The notes beneath the pieces were generated by a model. That model did no database searches, was not told the origin of the DNA, and was given only the letters and a program-made list of their open reading frames with translations. From the NCBI RefSeq assembly GCF_000691805.2, contig NZ_DF820484.1, forward strand, positions 1 to 64,000: a DNA stretch of 64,000 bases. Reading direction: 5' to 3'. The position numbers and the translations under genes are program-made. Source of the stretch: Weissella oryzae SG25. Lineage in GTDB: Bacteria; Bacillota; Bacilli; Lactobacillales; Lactobacillaceae. This document shows positions 33,890 to 44,669 of this stretch, piece by piece (position 1 is the stretch's first letter; the number at the start of each line of letters is the position of its first letter).

Positions 33890-34705
33890 TTATAATTTAT
33901 GTCGGCTATTAAATCCTTGATAAATCAACAATGAGGCGGCAACTGACGCATTTAAGCTTTGCACGTGCCCAATCATTGGAATTGTCAACATCTCATCAAC
34001 GGTCTTCTTTAAGAGTGGAGCAATTCCCTTTCCCTCATTACCAATAATCAACGCAGTTGGTCCTGCTGCATCCCATTGCCGGTAATCCTTACCGTTCATA
34101 TCAGTACCAAAGACCCATAGGCCCTTTTCTTTAAGCATTTCAACTGTTTGTACTAAGTTAGTTACTCTTGCCACTGGTACATGCTCAATTGCCCCAGTTG
34201 AAGTTTTAGCAACTACATTCGTTAGTTGGACCGCCCGACGTTTAGGAATAATAATCCCGTGTACTCCTGCTGCATCCGCCGTCCGTAGAATTGATCCCAG
34301 ATTATGTGGATCCTCAATGGAATCTAAAATTAGAAAGAAAGGTGCTTCACCCGCTGCTTCAGCTTTAGCAAAAAGCTCATCAATCGAAGCATAGGTATAA
34401 GCGGCAACTGACAAAACAATTCCCTGATGGTTTTGTCCATCGGTTAATTCATCTAATTTGCTCTTTGGTGTCTCTTGTATAATTAAGCTACGCTTTTTAG
34501 CCAAAGCTACAACTTCGTTTCTTAATTTATCGTTTAAACCAGTTTGCAACCATACCTTATTGATTTCAGTCTTACCTTTTAGTGCTTCCACACTAGCATG
34601 GTGGCCAAAGATAAACTCAGCTGGTTCATCACTTACTTTTGCTTGTGCCTGCTGATTTTCACTACGATTAGTGGTCTTCCCTTGCGCCCCTTTACTTTTT
34701 TTCAT
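33890..34705 (-). CDS. rlmB: 23S rRNA (guanosine-2'-O) methyltransferase RlmB
   Basis: SPOUT-class methyltransferase that modifies G2251 in the P-loop of 23S rRNA. An N-terminal substrate-binding domain ([14 protein letters not shown] onward) precedes the catalytic knot: [19 protein letters not shown] (in pieces), IIGNEGKGI and [13 protein letters not shown] chose ATG 34705 because AAGGA lies 9 nt upstream; an ATG two codons earlier is also possible. Overlaps the end of mrnC by 14 bp, the usual mrnC-rlmB coupling. Confidence 0.92.
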   Translation of the reverse strand: MKKSKGAQGKTTNRSENQQAQAKVSDEPAEFIFGHHASVEALKGKTEINKVWLQTGLNDKLRNEVVALAKKRSLIIQETPKSKLDELTDGQNHQGIVLSVAAYTYASIDELFAKAEAAGEAPFFLILDSIEDPHNLGSILRTADAAGVHGIIIPKRRAVQLTNVVAKTSTGAIEHVPVARVTNLVQTVEMLKEKGLWVFGTDMNGKDYRQWDAAGPTALIIGNEGKGIAPLLKKTVDEMLTIPMIGHVQSLNASVAASLLIYQGFNSRHKL

Positions 34706-35120
34706 TGCCATTCGTCCTTGTCCGTCCACTTTCTACCTGTTGATATACCCACTCAATGATTACTTCTAAGCGTTCTGTCTGATTACTTGCTGCCAAATAC
34801 CCAACCAAAGCTTCAAAACCCGTTGAAATTCGATAGGTCACCACATCAGTATTTTTTGCCTTCGTATGTGAGTTTGCATTCCGACCACGCTTAAAATAAA
34901 GCTGCTCTTGCTCTGTCAAGACATCATCTGCCAACATTAATTCATATAAAGCGGCATGCGCCTTAGCTGATACATAATTTTTGGCTGTCTTTTGTAAAAG
35001 ATACGGCTTTGTAATTCCCTTAGCTAACAAGTGCTGTCTTATATATACTTCATAAACTGCATCGCCATAATAGGCAAGGTCTAAACCATTTAATTGCTCA
35101 TAATTCATCTTTTCATTCAT
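34692..35120 (-). CDS. mrnC: Mini-ribonuclease III
   Basis: RNase III-like nuclease without the dsRNA-binding domain; matures 23S rRNA ends. About 142 residues, with [19 protein letters not shown] (acidic catalytic patch), [15 protein letters not shown] and [11 protein letters not shown]. The start is uncertain: the ATG at 35120 has no clear Shine-Dalgarno and lies only 7 nt after a TACAAT sequence, so a very short leader is possible. Coupled to rlmB by overlap. Confidence 0.9.
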   Translation of the reverse strand: MNEKMNYEQLNGLDLAYYGDAVYEVYIRQHLLAKGITKPYLLQKTAKNYVSAKAHAALYELMLADDVLTEQEQLYFKRGRNANSHTKAKNTDVVTYRISTGFEALVGYLAASNQTERLEVIIEWVYQQVESGRTRTNGNEKK

Positions 35121-35172
35121 AAAAATCATTGTACCACACCACACTAAGCACAGTCCTTTTTAAACCAACACT

Positions 35173-36576
35173 TTAAAGTTGTTCAAGACCAATTAAAGCT
35201 GCAACAAAAATCGCCATGGTTCGCGTCATATTTGCAACTGGTATATGTTCATTTACTTGGTGACTAGTGACTGGTACATCTGGAAACTGCCCACCAAAGG
35301 CAACACCACGTTTTAATAAGCGAGCATAGGAACCGCCGTTTGAAGTCCTAGGAGCAGCATACATTCCCCGTTCACTTGCGTAAGCCAAAGAAAGAACACT
35401 AACAAGTGGATCCTCTAAAGGTACTAAGTGTGGCTCCATACTCCCTTCCTTGACTGTAATTGTTGCTTCTAGCCCGTTCAAATGCGCTTTAACCTGTTTC
35501 AAAACAGTCGGTAGTATGATTCCCTTTGGATAACGGAAATTTAAGGAAATATTTCCTTGACCATTCTGGTTAAATCGCATTATTGCTACGTTTACAGTTA
35601 AGTCGCCCATCTCCTCATCAAAATAGTTCAAGTCCAGATGTTCACCGGCAATATCATTATGGTATTCGGTTAATAGATTTAAAAATTTTTGGGCATCATC
35701 ATTAAAATTATAGCGGTTCAAAAAGGCCGCCAGATAGGTCCCCGCATTTTTCCCTTCATACGGATATGCTCCATGTGCCTGTTGACCAACTAATTCGAGG
35801 CGGATTGTTGAACCTCTTAAGGTACAATTTCCCTTTAAAAATGGAAATTTAACCAAAAATTGCGTAAAATCACGGGCAATTTCTTCAAAATTTGGTGCTA
35901 ATATTCGTGCCCTTGCAAGCCCCGGTACAACATTAATTCTATCGCCCGCCATAAAACGCTGAAGTATATATTCACCACTTGAACGACTGGTAAATCTCAA
36001 TTGAACCGTTTGAAATGCTTTTTCACCATTGATAACCGGAAAAGCGCCATCTGGTGAAAATCCTAAGGTTGGTTCACCTTCTTGTGCAAAATAACGAGGT
36101 AAGTCTCGCCAACCATTTTCCTCATCTGTTCCAATAATCAACCGAATCTTTCTTTGACCACCAAGACCATGTTCTTTCATAAATTTCAACGCATAATATG
36201 CTGCCATTAAATCAGCCTTCATATCAGCTGCACCCCGACCATATAATTGACCGTCTTTAATCTTTAACTGATATGGTGGTGTTTGCCAGCCATCACCGGC
36301 TGGCACCACATCAATATGGCCTAAAATACCAATGGTTTCATCTGCATCTGCTGGGCCATATTCAATCCAAGTCACCATATTGTCAACTCGACCAAAACGA
36401 AAGCCGTCGTGAATTGCTAAGGCTTCCATCTCAGCTAAAGCTCGGACTAAATCAACACCAAACGGAGTTTGTGGATTACTTGTTTTAGGATCTAACACCG
36501 ATGGAATCCGCATAATTCGTCCCAAGTCGGCGATCAAATCCTTTTCATATGCTTTTGTTTTTTCTGCCCAAATCAT
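35173..36576 (-). CDS. pepV: M20 family dipeptidase (PepV-like)
   Basis: Zinc dipeptidase of 467 residues. Metal and catalytic motifs are seen in order: [23 protein letters not shown], the TDEENGWRD glutamates, FSPDGAFPV and a C-terminal [10 protein letters not shown] His. A lid domain is inserted between them, as in lactococcal and lactobacillary PepV, which cleaves Xaa-dipeptides including His-containing ones. Starts 4 bp after gshA, so the two are co-transcribed; turnover of Cys-containing dipeptides is a possible shared theme, but this is inference. Confidence 0.88.
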   Translation of the reverse strand: MIWAEKTKAYEKDLIADLGRIMRIPSVLDPKTSNPQTPFGVDLVRALAEMEALAIHDGFRFGRVDNMVTWIEYGPADADETIGILGHIDVVPAGDGWQTPPYQLKIKDGQLYGRGAADMKADLMAAYYALKFMKEHGLGGQRKIRLIIGTDEENGWRDLPRYFAQEGEPTLGFSPDGAFPVINGEKAFQTVQLRFTSRSSGEYILQRFMAGDRINVVPGLARARILAPNFEEIARDFTQFLVKFPFLKGNCTLRGSTIRLELVGQQAHGAYPYEGKNAGTYLAAFLNRYNFNDDAQKFLNLLTEYHNDIAGEHLDLNYFDEEMGDLTVNVAIMRFNQNGQGNISLNFRYPKGIILPTVLKQVKAHLNGLEATITVKEGSMEPHLVPLEDPLVSVLSLAYASERGMYAAPRTSNGGSYARLLKRGVAFGGQFPDVPVTSHQVNEHIPVANMTRTMAIFVAALIGLEQL

Positions 36577-36580
36577 TTTT

Positions 36581-37915
36581 CTATCTCACCTCGCCACGCA
36601 ACCGCTTCTGCATTTCTACCCGAATCACCTCAGGCAATAACAATTGTCGATACGCTTTTTGTCTAGCGACCCCAAATTTTCGAATTAATTCTTGCAAGTC
36701 ATTTGCTTCAGGTGCTAGCTTCATCAACTGTGCGGCTGGGGTAGCGTTTACATCTGATAGACGCGTTGCAATTAGTTTTAGTCCCTTACTTAATTGTCCA
36801 CCGACTAAATGATTGACTGCAGTTAACTCATCAATCATTTGGTTTACCAATTCCTTGCTCACGACTTCTTCACTCGGATTAAGCAATGCAATTTCATCAG
36901 CTTTCTGCCGGGAACGTTTAATATCATTTACTGAATATTCCTGATCTTTGATAAAAATCCAAAGGATTATCAGCTGGATTGCCGCTAAATCATCAACAGA
37001 TAATCCATATTCATCAAACGGATTTGTATCGACTACCCGTAACTCCAAATATTTAATCCCATGTTCTAACAAAGTTTGGTAATTCTCCGCCCCCTTGAAA
37101 CGCACCGTGCCATAGTATTCATGATTAGAGAATAACTTACCAGCTTCAATCGCAGCTTCGATCTGACTAACGTATTGTGCAAAATCGCCATCAATATTAA
37201 TCACATTTTCAGCCTTGTTCACATAACCATATACACTATTACGTAAAGATCGAACTGCCGATAAATTTTGCGGTATTATCTGGTCAGCCTGATTTAGATT
37301 AAGCGGACTACTACCAAACAAATAAATAAATAACCAGCGATAGTTTTCAATCCCTTTAGCTAATTTAAAATAGATTTGATTGTTGAAAGTTATTTGGTTC
37401 TCTTGCTTACTAACCTCAAACATTGCTGCTAAAAGATTTGCGGATAAGGAAAAATTAACGTGCGGCCCACTGATTATTGCATGAACTGAACCATATCTCT
37501 GCTTTAAATAATCACGATAATCTTTTACCCAAAAGCGCTTAAAAGTCGTATCCAACCAAAATATATCAGCTTCATTTACTTTTGGTGGTAAAGAAAAAGG
37601 CCACAATATTTCATCATCAGCTAATTCATTGCGTGTCAAATTAACTAAATAAGTTAGCTCGTTATGTGCCGCCTGCATTGACGGTTGTGGTTGAGTCGTT
37701 AGTTCAATCATCCCCTCGCTATAATCTGATTTTAAAAAAGGATGTATCTGACGATTTCCAAAACTCTTAGGATAAGGTGCATGGCTCAAATGGCCGGTAT
37801 TCTTTGCACGGTTGACTTCTAATTCTAAACCAAAATTTCCTTGCATTAGCCAAGCAGACCACTGACTTTGCTCACTATACAGTGCAAGTTTCTCTTGAAA
37901 TTCAACTTTTTGCAT
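36581..37915 (-). CDS. gshA: glutamate-cysteine ligase, stand-alone
   Basis: Catalyses the first step of glutathione synthesis, gamma-glutamylcysteine formation. 444 residues: [11 protein letters not shown] (26-36), [15 protein letters not shown] and later [26 protein letters not shown] (in pieces) match the E. coli-type GshA fold. There is no C-terminal ATP-grasp domain, unlike the bifunctional GshF of some streptococci, and no gshB is nearby. Co-transcribed with pepV. Preceded by the cysS gene and its terminator. Confidence 0.85.
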   Translation of the reverse strand: MQKVEFQEKLALYSEQSQWSAWLMQGNFGLELEVNRAKNTGHLSHAPYPKSFGNRQIHPFLKSDYSEGMIELTTQPQPSMQAAHNELTYLVNLTRNELADDEILWPFSLPPKVNEADIFWLDTTFKRFWVKDYRDYLKQRYGSVHAIISGPHVNFSLSANLLAAMFEVSKQENQITFNNQIYFKLAKGIENYRWLFIYLFGSSPLNLNQADQIIPQNLSAVRSLRNSVYGYVNKAENVINIDGDFAQYVSQIEAAIEAGKLFSNHEYYGTVRFKGAENYQTLLEHGIKYLELRVVDTNPFDEYGLSVDDLAAIQLIILWIFIKDQEYSVNDIKRSRQKADEIALLNPSEEVVSKELVNQMIDELTAVNHLVGGQLSKGLKLIATRLSDVNATPAAQLMKLAPEANDLQELIRKFGVARQKAYRQLLLPEVIRVEMQKRLRGEVR

Positions 37916-38016
37916 CTTATGACCCTACGCTTTCTTTAAATCAAATGTTGAGCCCCTCTAATAATAATCACACTACGTTTAAAACATCATACTCTCATAT
38001 TGCTCTCATTATTACA

Positions 38017-38060
38017 CAAAAAAAGTCAGAAAGCATTGTTTAAAATTAATGCTTTCTGAC
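38017..38060 (-). terminator. terminator of cysS
   Basis: Perfect 13-bp stem GTCAGAAAGCATT/AATGCTTTCTGAC with a 10-nt loop and TTTTTTT on the minus strand. Confidence 0.93.
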
Positions 38061-38094
38061 CAATCACCTATTTACTTAACTACTGATACCTTGA

Positions 38095-39504
38095 TTACCG
38101 GTGCCAGCGTGTGCCTTGTGCTGTATCTTCTAATATGATTCCTTGTGCTGCCAATTCTCCACGGATTTCATCAGAACGAGCGAAGTTTTTAACGACCCGG
38201 GCTGCATCCCGTTCCTGAATTAGAGCATCAATTTCTGCATCCAACAACTCTTCTTGTGCTAATCCATCTACACCAAAAATCATCATCAAATCAGCAATCG
38301 TTTGCAAAATATATTCAGCGACCTTATGTGAAACTACCGCTGCTTGACTATACATATTAGCCAATTCAGTTAAATTATATAGCTCAGTTAAGGCATTTTG
38401 AACATTAAAGTCATCATCCATTGCTGCATTGTAGGCAGCGACAAAACTATCAACATCAGCCATTACTAAGTCATCTTCGCTATCAATTGCATCTGTTAAA
38501 CGGAACTGTAGGTTTCGATAACTTGTTCGAATACGTTCCAAATTACGCGCAGCTTGATCCAAATTTTTCTGTGAAAATGCAATTGGTCGCCGATATTGGG
38601 TTGTTGCCAAAAAGAAACGTAAAACCATTGGGTCATTACTATTAGCTAACATTGCATGCAAGGTTGTAAAGTTTCCCAATGACTTAGACATTTTTTCATT
38701 CTCATCGCCAACCGTCACAAAGCCATTATGCAGCCACTTCTCAACAAATTTTTCGCCCGTGTGAACTTCACTTTGCGCAATTTCGTTTGTATGGTGTGGA
38801 AAAGCTAAATCAATTCCGCCACCATGAATATCCAAATGATTGCCCAGATACTTAGTAGCCATAACGGAGCATTCAATATGCCAGCCAGGACGACCGGGTC
38901 CCCAAGGTGACTCCCAAGCAATGGCACCATCACCATTTGCTCCTTTCCATACAGCAAAATCCATAGGATCTTCTTTACGCGCTAACTCACCATCATCTAA
39001 CCGACCAGCGGCATTAGATTCCATCTCTGCAAGGTCTTGATGTGCTAAAATCCCATAGCCTTTGAACTTTTTAGCGCGGAAATAAACATCTCCTTCAGCT
39101 TCATAAGCATAGCCCTTTTTAATTAGATCTAAAACAAAATCAATAATTTCTGGGATATGCTCTGTTGCTCTAGGCCGAACTGTTGCTGGCTTAATATTCA
39201 ACGCTGCTGTGTCTTCATGAAATGCAGCAATAAACTTATCCGCAAGCTCTGGTACTGTAATACCATCAGCTGCGGCTTGCTTAATCATCTTATCGTCTAC
39301 ATCCGTAAAATTAGATACGTAATTAACCTGATACCCCCGATATTCAAAATAACGGCGAATTGTATCAAAGGCAATGGCTGAACGAGCATTACCAATGTGG
39401 ATATAGTTATAAACTGTTGGGCCACAGACATACATGTTAATTATCTTATCATGTAGGGGTTTGAACTCTTCCTTGTCCAAGGTCATAGTATTAAATACTT
39501 TCAT
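38095..39504 (-). CDS. cysS: cysteinyl-tRNA synthetase
   Basis: Class I synthetase of 469 residues charging tRNA-Cys. [19 protein letters not shown] (25-43) carries the zinc/cysteine-binding Cys and the HIGN motif. WHIECSVMA and [10 protein letters not shown] supply further zinc ligands, and KMSKSLGN is the second class I motif. Has its own promoter (39537-39564) and terminator. In many relatives cysS sits directly beside mrnC; here gshA and pepV intervene. Confidence 0.97.
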   Translation of the reverse strand: MKVFNTMTLDKEEFKPLHDKIINMYVCGPTVYNYIHIGNARSAIAFDTIRRYFEYRGYQVNYVSNFTDVDDKMIKQAAADGITVPELADKFIAAFHEDTAALNIKPATVRPRATEHIPEIIDFVLDLIKKGYAYEAEGDVYFRAKKFKGYGILAHQDLAEMESNAAGRLDDGELARKEDPMDFAVWKGANGDGAIAWESPWGPGRPGWHIECSVMATKYLGNHLDIHGGGIDLAFPHHTNEIAQSEVHTGEKFVEKWLHNGFVTVGDENEKMSKSLGNFTTLHAMLANSNDPMVLRFFLATTQYRRPIAFSQKNLDQAARNLERIRTSYRNLQFRLTDAIDSEDDLVMADVDSFVAAYNAAMDDDFNVQNALTELYNLTELANMYSQAAVVSHKVAEYILQTIADLMMIFGVDGLAQEELLDAEIDALIQERDAARVVKNFARSDEIRGELAAQGIILEDTAQGTRWHR

Positions 39505-39536
39505 ATGCTCGTGGTCCTCCCAATTTTTGTAGCTTC

Positions 39537-39564
39537 ATTTTACCACGCAAACGACTTTCCACAA
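39537..39564 (-). promoter_or_regulatory. promoter of cysS
   Basis: TTGTGG, 16-bp spacer, TAAAAT on the minus strand, 33 bp upstream of the start. No T-box is seen. Confidence 0.6.
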
Positions 39565-39624
39565 AATGCAGTTCATTTTAGGCAAAATCACTTTAAAAAT
39601 TTCAGTTAATATATCAATCCGGTT

Positions 39625-39655
39625 AAAAAAAACGAGATAATTTACTTATCTCGTT
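39625..39655 (-). terminator. terminator of pncB-nadE
   Basis: ACGAGATAA-4 nt-TTATCTCGT stem followed by TTTTTTTTAA on the minus strand. Confidence 0.9.
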
Positions 39656-39669
39656 CATCCTTTAAATAT

Positions 39670-40494
39670 TTATTGCCACCATTCGTCAAAAACTGTAATT
39701 GGCCCTCGCCGCTTATGTTCTGACCGCTGATAAAGTTTTTCAATCTGCACTGCATCAGCCGGTGCTACATCTTTGCCTTCAAGGTAGTCATCAATTGCAT
39801 TATAAGAAACGCCTAAGGCTTGCTCATCAGGTAAGGCTGGCCGAGCTTCTTCCAAATCTGCAGTTGGAACTTTTTCATATAAGTGCTCTGGAGCACCCAA
39901 ATAAGTTAGGAGTTGCCGTCCTTGTCGCTTATTCAAGCGATAAAGTGGTGTAATATCTGCCGCACCGTCACCAAACTTAGTATAAAAACCAGCCAGGGCC
40001 TCTGCAGCATGGTCAGTTCCAACCACCACACCTTGACTAGCTGCAGCAATCCCATACTGTGCAATCATTCGTTCCCGTGCTTTAATATTACCCTTATTAA
40101 AGTCCGTAATTGTAAGACCAGTTGTGGTTAACTGGGCCATTATTCCTTCAACAGCAGGTTGAATATTAATTCGCATCATTTGATCAGCTTCCTGCCAAGC
40201 AATTGCATCCAAAGCATCTTGTTCATCAGCCTGTTCGCCATAAGGTAAGCGTACTGCAATGAATTGATAAGTTGTATCACCAGTTTCTTGACGCAATTCA
40301 CTTATAGCCAATTGTGACAGCTTGCCTGCTAAAGTTGAATCTTGCCCACCGGAAATTCCTAAGACCAATGTTTTAAGTCCGGTTTTTCGTAAATATTCTT
40401 TCAACAAATTAATCGAGCGTTTAATCTCACTCGCTGAATCAATTTTGGCCTTAACACCTAAGGCCTTAATGATTTTTTCTTGCAAATCACGCAT
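39670..40494 (-). CDS. nadE: NH3-dependent NAD synthetase
   Basis: Converts nicotinate adenine dinucleotide to NAD using ammonia and ATP. 274 residues from ATG 40494, preceded by GGGAG 6 nt upstream and overlapping pncB by 8 bp (ATGCGTGA). A longer in-frame reading to 40554 is rejected. The PP-loop [32 protein letters not shown] (pieces) and [13 protein letters not shown] are conserved. The glutaminase domain of longer forms is absent, as in Bacillus. Last step of the nicotinate salvage operon. Confidence 0.95.
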   Translation of the reverse strand: MRDLQEKIIKALGVKAKIDSASEIKRSINLLKEYLRKTGLKTLVLGISGGQDSTLAGKLSQLAISELRQETGDTTYQFIAVRLPYGEQADEQDALDAIAWQEADQMMRINIQPAVEGIMAQLTTTGLTITDFNKGNIKARERMIAQYGIAAASQGVVVGTDHAAEALAGFYTKFGDGAADITPLYRLNKRQGRQLLTYLGAPEHLYEKVPTADLEEARPALPDEQALGVSYNAIDDYLEGKDVAPADAVQIEKLYQRSEHKRRGPITVFDEWWQ

Positions 40495-41989
40495 GATAGT
40501 CTCCCTGATGTTCATCGATTTCAATTCCAACTTCATTAACATAATTGCGGACATTACGAATCAAATTCATCTTATGATTCCAAGCCTTACTTGATAAATC
40601 AACTGGATATTCTTGTGGATTTAGATTCCGTCGGTACTCTAACCAAAGTGCATCAATTTGCTCCGCTGCATAGGCTTTAATTTCCTCAAGTGCTGGTAAA
40701 TCATAGACCAATTTTCCGTCTAAGAAAATATCTTGTAAGAGTGGTCGGGCCTTATAATCAGTTACCCGCTTACTAACATACGTATTAACCGGATGGAACA
40801 TAACCAAGCCACCTTTTACTGCCCGCGGATCTTCATCCCAAAGTGCAACATAATCACCCTCGGATTTACCATCTTTATTGCGTGTAATCCGCCAAACTTG
40901 TTTTTTACCAGGATTTGAAATCTTTTCAGCTGAACCTGAAATCTTAATTGTATCAACCATTTCACCGGTTTCATTTTCAACTGAAACGACCTTATACACT
41001 CCACCAAGCGCTGGTTGATCATAGGCCGTAATTAATTTAGTCCCAATCCCCCAAGTATCAATTTTGGCATCCTGCATTTTTAAACTAGTAATTGTAGTCT
41101 CATCCAAATCATTTGATGCCACAATTTTAGCATCCGGGAACCCAGCTGCATCTAGCATTTTGCGTACGCCTTTTGAAATATAGGCTAAATCACCTGAATC
41201 AATCCGTACACCAATAAAGTTAATTTGGTCGCCCATTTCCTTGGCAACCCGGATTGCAGCTGGCACTCCAGAACGAAGTGTATCATAGGTATCAACTAAA
41301 AAAACGACATTATGATGTGTTTGTGCATATGCTTTAAAGGCTTCATAATCATTGCGATAAATTTGTACTAAAGCATGGGCATGTGTCCCTGAAATCGGTA
41401 TATTAAAAATTTTACCTGCCCGCACATTTGATGTTGCGTCAAAACCACCAATATAAGCAGCGCGTGTTCCCCAAATTGCTGCATCAAGCTCTTGTGCTCG
41501 CCGTGTTCCAAATTCTAACAAAGTTTGGTTGCCAACAACATAACGCATCCGTGCAGCTTTGGTTGCAATCAAAGTTTGGTAATTAACGATATTTAATAGA
41601 GCCGTTTCAATTAATTGCGCGTCAAAAACCGTTCCTTCAACTTGCACAATTGGCTCATTATTGAAGATAACTTCCCCTTCTCTAGGGGCACGAATCGTTC
41701 CTTTAAACCGCCATGTTGTTAAATAATCTAAAAAGGCCTCATCAAATTGACCTGTATCACGTAAATAACTAATATCAGTCTTGGAAAAAGTTAAATCTTT
41801 TAAATAATTAACTGCCCGCTCTAACCCCGCAAAAACTGCATAACCATTTTTAAAGGGTAGCTTTCGAAAGAATAATTCGTAGACTGCCTTCCGCTCATGG
41901 ATATTTTTCATAAAGTACGTTTGCATCATCGAAAGTTGATAAGCATCCGTATGTAAAGTTAAACTATCATCTTGATATTCAAGAGTCAT
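40487..41989 (-). CDS. pncB: nicotinate phosphoribosyltransferase
   Basis: First salvage step, from nicotinate and PRPP to nicotinate mononucleotide. About 500 residues; conserved [15 protein letters not shown] at the start, [19 protein letters not shown] and VRIDSGDL segments. I prefer ATG 41989, with GGAG 11 nt upstream, over a GTG at 42001 that is too close to that site. Coupled to nadE. A palindrome at 42018-42039 overlaps the probable promoter. Confidence 0.94.
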   Translation of the reverse strand: MTLEYQDDSLTLHTDAYQLSMMQTYFMKNIHERKAVYELFFRKLPFKNGYAVFAGLERAVNYLKDLTFSKTDISYLRDTGQFDEAFLDYLTTWRFKGTIRAPREGEVIFNNEPIVQVEGTVFDAQLIETALLNIVNYQTLIATKAARMRYVVGNQTLLEFGTRRAQELDAAIWGTRAAYIGGFDATSNVRAGKIFNIPISGTHAHALVQIYRNDYEAFKAYAQTHHNVVFLVDTYDTLRSGVPAAIRVAKEMGDQINFIGVRIDSGDLAYISKGVRKMLDAAGFPDAKIVASNDLDETTITSLKMQDAKIDTWGIGTKLITAYDQPALGGVYKVVSVENETGEMVDTIKISGSAEKISNPGKKQVWRITRNKDGKSEGDYVALWDEDPRAVKGGLVMFHPVNTYVSKRVTDYKARPLLQDIFLDGKLVYDLPALEEIKAYAAEQIDALWLEYRRNLNPQEYPVDLSSKAWNHKMNLIRNVRNYVNEVGIEIDEHQGDYHA

Positions 41990-42017
41990 AGTACCCATCA
42001 CTCCGTTTTTCCCTTGT

Positions 42018-42039
42018 ATGTTAAATAATATTTTAACAT
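42018..42039. promoter_or_regulatory. candidate operator upstream of pncB-nadE
   Basis: ATGTTAAA, 6-nt spacer, TTTAACAT, a perfect palindrome 29 bp before the chosen start. May bind a NAD-pathway regulator; no match to a known box can be claimed. The remaining 42040-42330 is AT-rich with nothing recognised. Confidence 0.45.
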
Positions 42040-42331
42040 GAATACTTTTGATATTTTATTAATGTTTTCTTACAGAAGGTAATTTAAGAAAATGTCGATA
42101 TGAAAATATACTAGAAAATAAAGGCACCAAAATGCTTCCACAGCTGAATCAATCAACTTTTTATTTAAGATTAATTACTTATTAATTTTACACTTAAAGC
42201 AGTTATTACAAATGCCAATCACTAGTAAACTTATGATGCAAACTAAATTATTCACTATCTTAATAATGAGAGCTTCTACCTTTTTTAGCTCCTCCTTAAT
42301 CACGTTCAATACTTAAATTAAAAATTAGTAG

Positions 42332-42360
42332 TTGACTTTATTCATTGTGACCAGTAATAT
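42332..42360 (+). promoter_or_regulatory. promoter of metQNI
   Basis: TTGACT, 17-bp spacer, TAATAT, followed about 25 bp later by the first T-box stem. Confidence 0.85.
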
Positions 42361-42384
42361 AACAACCATAATATAAAACAAAAC

Positions 42385-42683
42385 AAGTTGAGCAGGAAAG
42401 TAGTGTACATTCAACTTCCAAGAGAGACAACGTTCGGTGTGAGTTGTTAAGGATGATGTAAACGAAAATGGCCTGCAAATTGGTGTTGGTGAGCAGCAAG
42501 TCTGTAAGCGAACAACGGATTGGTCTACGTTACAAGACACACGAATCGGCATATCATCATATCGTTCCCTGCCCGCTCGTTGTTGAGGTCTTAAAGAGTA
42601 ATTTTTAAGATAAAGTAGAATGGTAACACGGACGCTCGTTTCTATAACTAATTGATTATTGGTTATAGAAACGAGTTTTTTTG
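42385..42683 (+). promoter_or_regulatory. T-box leader, probably tRNA-Met-specific
   Basis: It starts with the typical GAGCAGGAAAGTA, has an AGAGAGACAACG AG-box, and a specifier side GAAAATGGCCTGC in which ATG (42468-42470) is the likely Met codon. The T-box core AATGGTAACACGG is at 42619-42631. It ends in a terminator with a 14-bp stem (42635-42648/42662-42675) and seven T. Uncharged tRNA-Met would prevent termination and allow metQNI expression. Confidence 0.9.
42635..42683 (+). terminator. T-box attenuator terminator
   Basis: CTCGTTTCTATAAC/GTTATAGAAACGAG stem followed by TTTTTTT. The 5' half overlaps the T-box core needed for the antiterminator. Confidence 0.92.
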
Positions 42684-42726
42684 TTCAACTCGTTATTGTT
42701 TATTTACATATCTAGGAGAGAGTATT

Positions 42727-43560
42727 ATGTCGAAATTATTTAAAGCTGGTGTTGTTTCAGTTGCTGCTGGGCTTACTTTTGGTTCATTACCTGTATTAAC
42801 TAACGTTGCTCATGCCGATAGTAAGACCGTTACGGTTGGTGTCGTTGGTACTAGTGATAATGATCTTTGGAAGGTTGTTGCTAAAACTGCTAAGAAAAAG
42901 TATGGTATCACCATTAAGACCAAAGTCTTTACCGACTACACACAACCTAACCAAGCAGTTGCATCTGGCTCAATTGATCTAAATGCATTCCAACACGTCT
43001 ATTTCTTGGATAACTGGAATGCTTCAAATAAAAACTCAGTTGTTTCAATTGGTAAAACAATAATTGCACCAATCCGTCTTTACTCAACAACCCGTAAATC
43101 AGTTAAAGATTTCAAAAAGGGTGATAAAATTGTCATTCCAAATGACGCAACCAATGAAGGTCGGGCACTTACCCTTCTACAAACAGCCGGCTTAATCAAG
43201 CTAAATCCAAAGGCCAAGCTACCAACACCAAAGGATATTACTAGCAACAAGCTTAACTTGAAGATTACTGCTGTTGATGCAAGTCAAACTCCATCAGCTT
43301 TGAAATCTAGTGATGGTGCAGTTATTAATAACACTTATTCAGAGGATGCAAAGATTAGCAATAAGGAATCAATCTACACTGAACCTGTTAACAAGGCTTC
43401 AAGTCAGTGGATTAACTTAATTGCCGCTAAGAAGTCACAAAAGAATAACAAGGTTTACCGCGAAGTCGTTAAAGCTTACCAAACACAAGCTACTAAGAAT
43501 TACATCAAAAAGACATATGGTAAGTCAGAAGTTGCCGCTTGGGACATTAAGCTAAAATAA
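42727..43560 (+). CDS. metQ: methionine ABC transporter substrate-binding protein
   Basis: NlpA/MetQ-family binding protein of 277 residues from ATG 42727, preceded by AGGAGA; the upstream in-frame part falls in the T-box terminator. It has KTVTVGVVGTSDNDLW and the typical QPNQAVASGSIDLNAFQH segment (pieces). The signal peptide (about 1-30) ends in NVAHAD with a signal peptidase I-type AHA site and has no Cys, so no lipobox. MetQ is normally a lipoprotein, so how this one is held at the membrane is unclear. First gene of metQ-metN-metI. Confidence 0.92.
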   Translation: MSKLFKAGVVSVAAGLTFGSLPVLTNVAHADSKTVTVGVVGTSDNDLWKVVAKTAKKKYGITIKTKVFTDYTQPNQAVASGSIDLNAFQHVYFLDNWNASNKNSVVSIGKTIIAPIRLYSTTRKSVKDFKKGDKIVIPNDATNEGRALTLLQTAGLIKLNPKAKLPTPKDITSNKLNLKITAVDASQTPSALKSSDGAVINNTYSEDAKISNKESIYTEPVNKASSQWINLIAAKKSQKNNKVYREVVKAYQTQATKNYIKKTYGKSEVAAWDIKLK

Positions 43561-43622
43561 GTAACACCCCCTCCTCTCTAATGAGAGGATACATATATTT
43601 TTATTATGAAGGAGATTTTTAA

Positions 43623-44666
43623 ATGCCTGTTATTGAACTATCAAAGGTTAATGTTACTTTTCAACAAAAAAATCAAACCATCGTCGCCGTCAAGGAAGAA
43701 TCCTTAACAGTTGAACGTGGTGACATCTATGGGATTGTCGGTTACTCTGGTGCCGGTAAATCAACCCTTGTCCGGACAATCAACTTTCTACAAAAGCCAA
43801 GTAGTGGTACCGTCTTAATTAACGGTACTAATATTGCAAATTTAAGTTCAGTTGAACTACGTGAGCAACGTAAAAATATTGGTATGATTTTCCAACACTT
43901 TAACTTAATGGATGAGCTAACCGTTTTTGGTAACATTGCCCTGCCACTAAAGCACTCAAATCTAACCAAAGAAGCTAAAAATCAAAAAATCAAAAGCTTG
44001 CTTGAACTTGTTGGTCTAGCTGACCGTGCTGATAACTATCCGGCCCAACTTTCCGGTGGTCAAAAGCAACGAGTTGCTATTGCGCGGGCACTTGCTAATG
44101 ACCCAGAAATTTTAATTTCTGATGAAGCAACTTCGGCTCTCGACCCAAGGACAACCAATCAAATTCTTGATTTATTAAAGGAGCTAAATGAAAAGCTTAA
44201 TCTAACGATTGTCTTGATTACCCATGAAATGCAGGCTATCAAGAAGATTGCAAATAAAGTTGCCGTCATGGAAGCAGGTGCAATCATTGAGCGTGGTTCA
44301 CTCCTAGAAATCTTTACTCAACCAAAAGCCCGTTTAACTAAAGACTTCATTAATACTGCTACTAACCGGGATGAAGCCTTGCAAAAAGTCCTTGAATTAC
44401 TTGAAACTAAGCCTTTAAATGCTGATGAAGAGCTAGTTGAACTCCATTATGTTGGTAGTGAAACAGCTCAACCATTGTTATCAACGATTTATGCGGATTT
44501 CAAAGTCATGACCAACATTCTCTATTCAAATATGGAAATTCTTCGTCAGACCCCGGTTGGCACCATTATTGCCATTTTGAATGGTACACCTGAACAAATT
44601 CGGGCTGCTAAATCCAGCATTGTGGATCACAATGTTCAGTTAACTGTCTTAGAGGAGGGCAAATAA
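43623..44666 (+). CDS. metN: methionine ABC transporter ATPase
   Basis: ATPase of 347 residues: Walker [10 protein letters not shown] (39-47 region), Q-loop FQHFNLMD, signature LSGGQ, Walker [14 protein letters not shown] and ITHEM. A C-terminal NIL domain (about 265-345) is expected to sense internal methionine and inhibit transport. GAAGGAG precedes ATG. Lies 62 bp after metQ and 3 bp before metI. Confidence 0.95.
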   Translation: MPVIELSKVNVTFQQKNQTIVAVKEESLTVERGDIYGIVGYSGAGKSTLVRTINFLQKPSSGTVLINGTNIANLSSVELREQRKNIGMIFQHFNLMDELTVFGNIALPLKHSNLTKEAKNQKIKSLLELVGLADRADNYPAQLSGGQKQRVAIARALANDPEILISDEATSALDPRTTNQILDLLKELNEKLNLTIVLITHEMQAIKKIANKVAVMEAGAIIERGSLLEIFTQPKARLTKDFINTATNRDEALQKVLELLETKPLNADEELVELHYVGSETAQPLLSTIYADFKVMTNILYSNMEILRQTPVGTIIAILNGTPEQIRAAKSSIVDHNVQLTVLEEGK

Positions 44667-44669
44667 ATC

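Noticed and set aside
42325-42552. 75-residue minus-strand open frame upstream of metQ
   Set aside because: Lies over the metQNI promoter and the T-box stems; no start signal.
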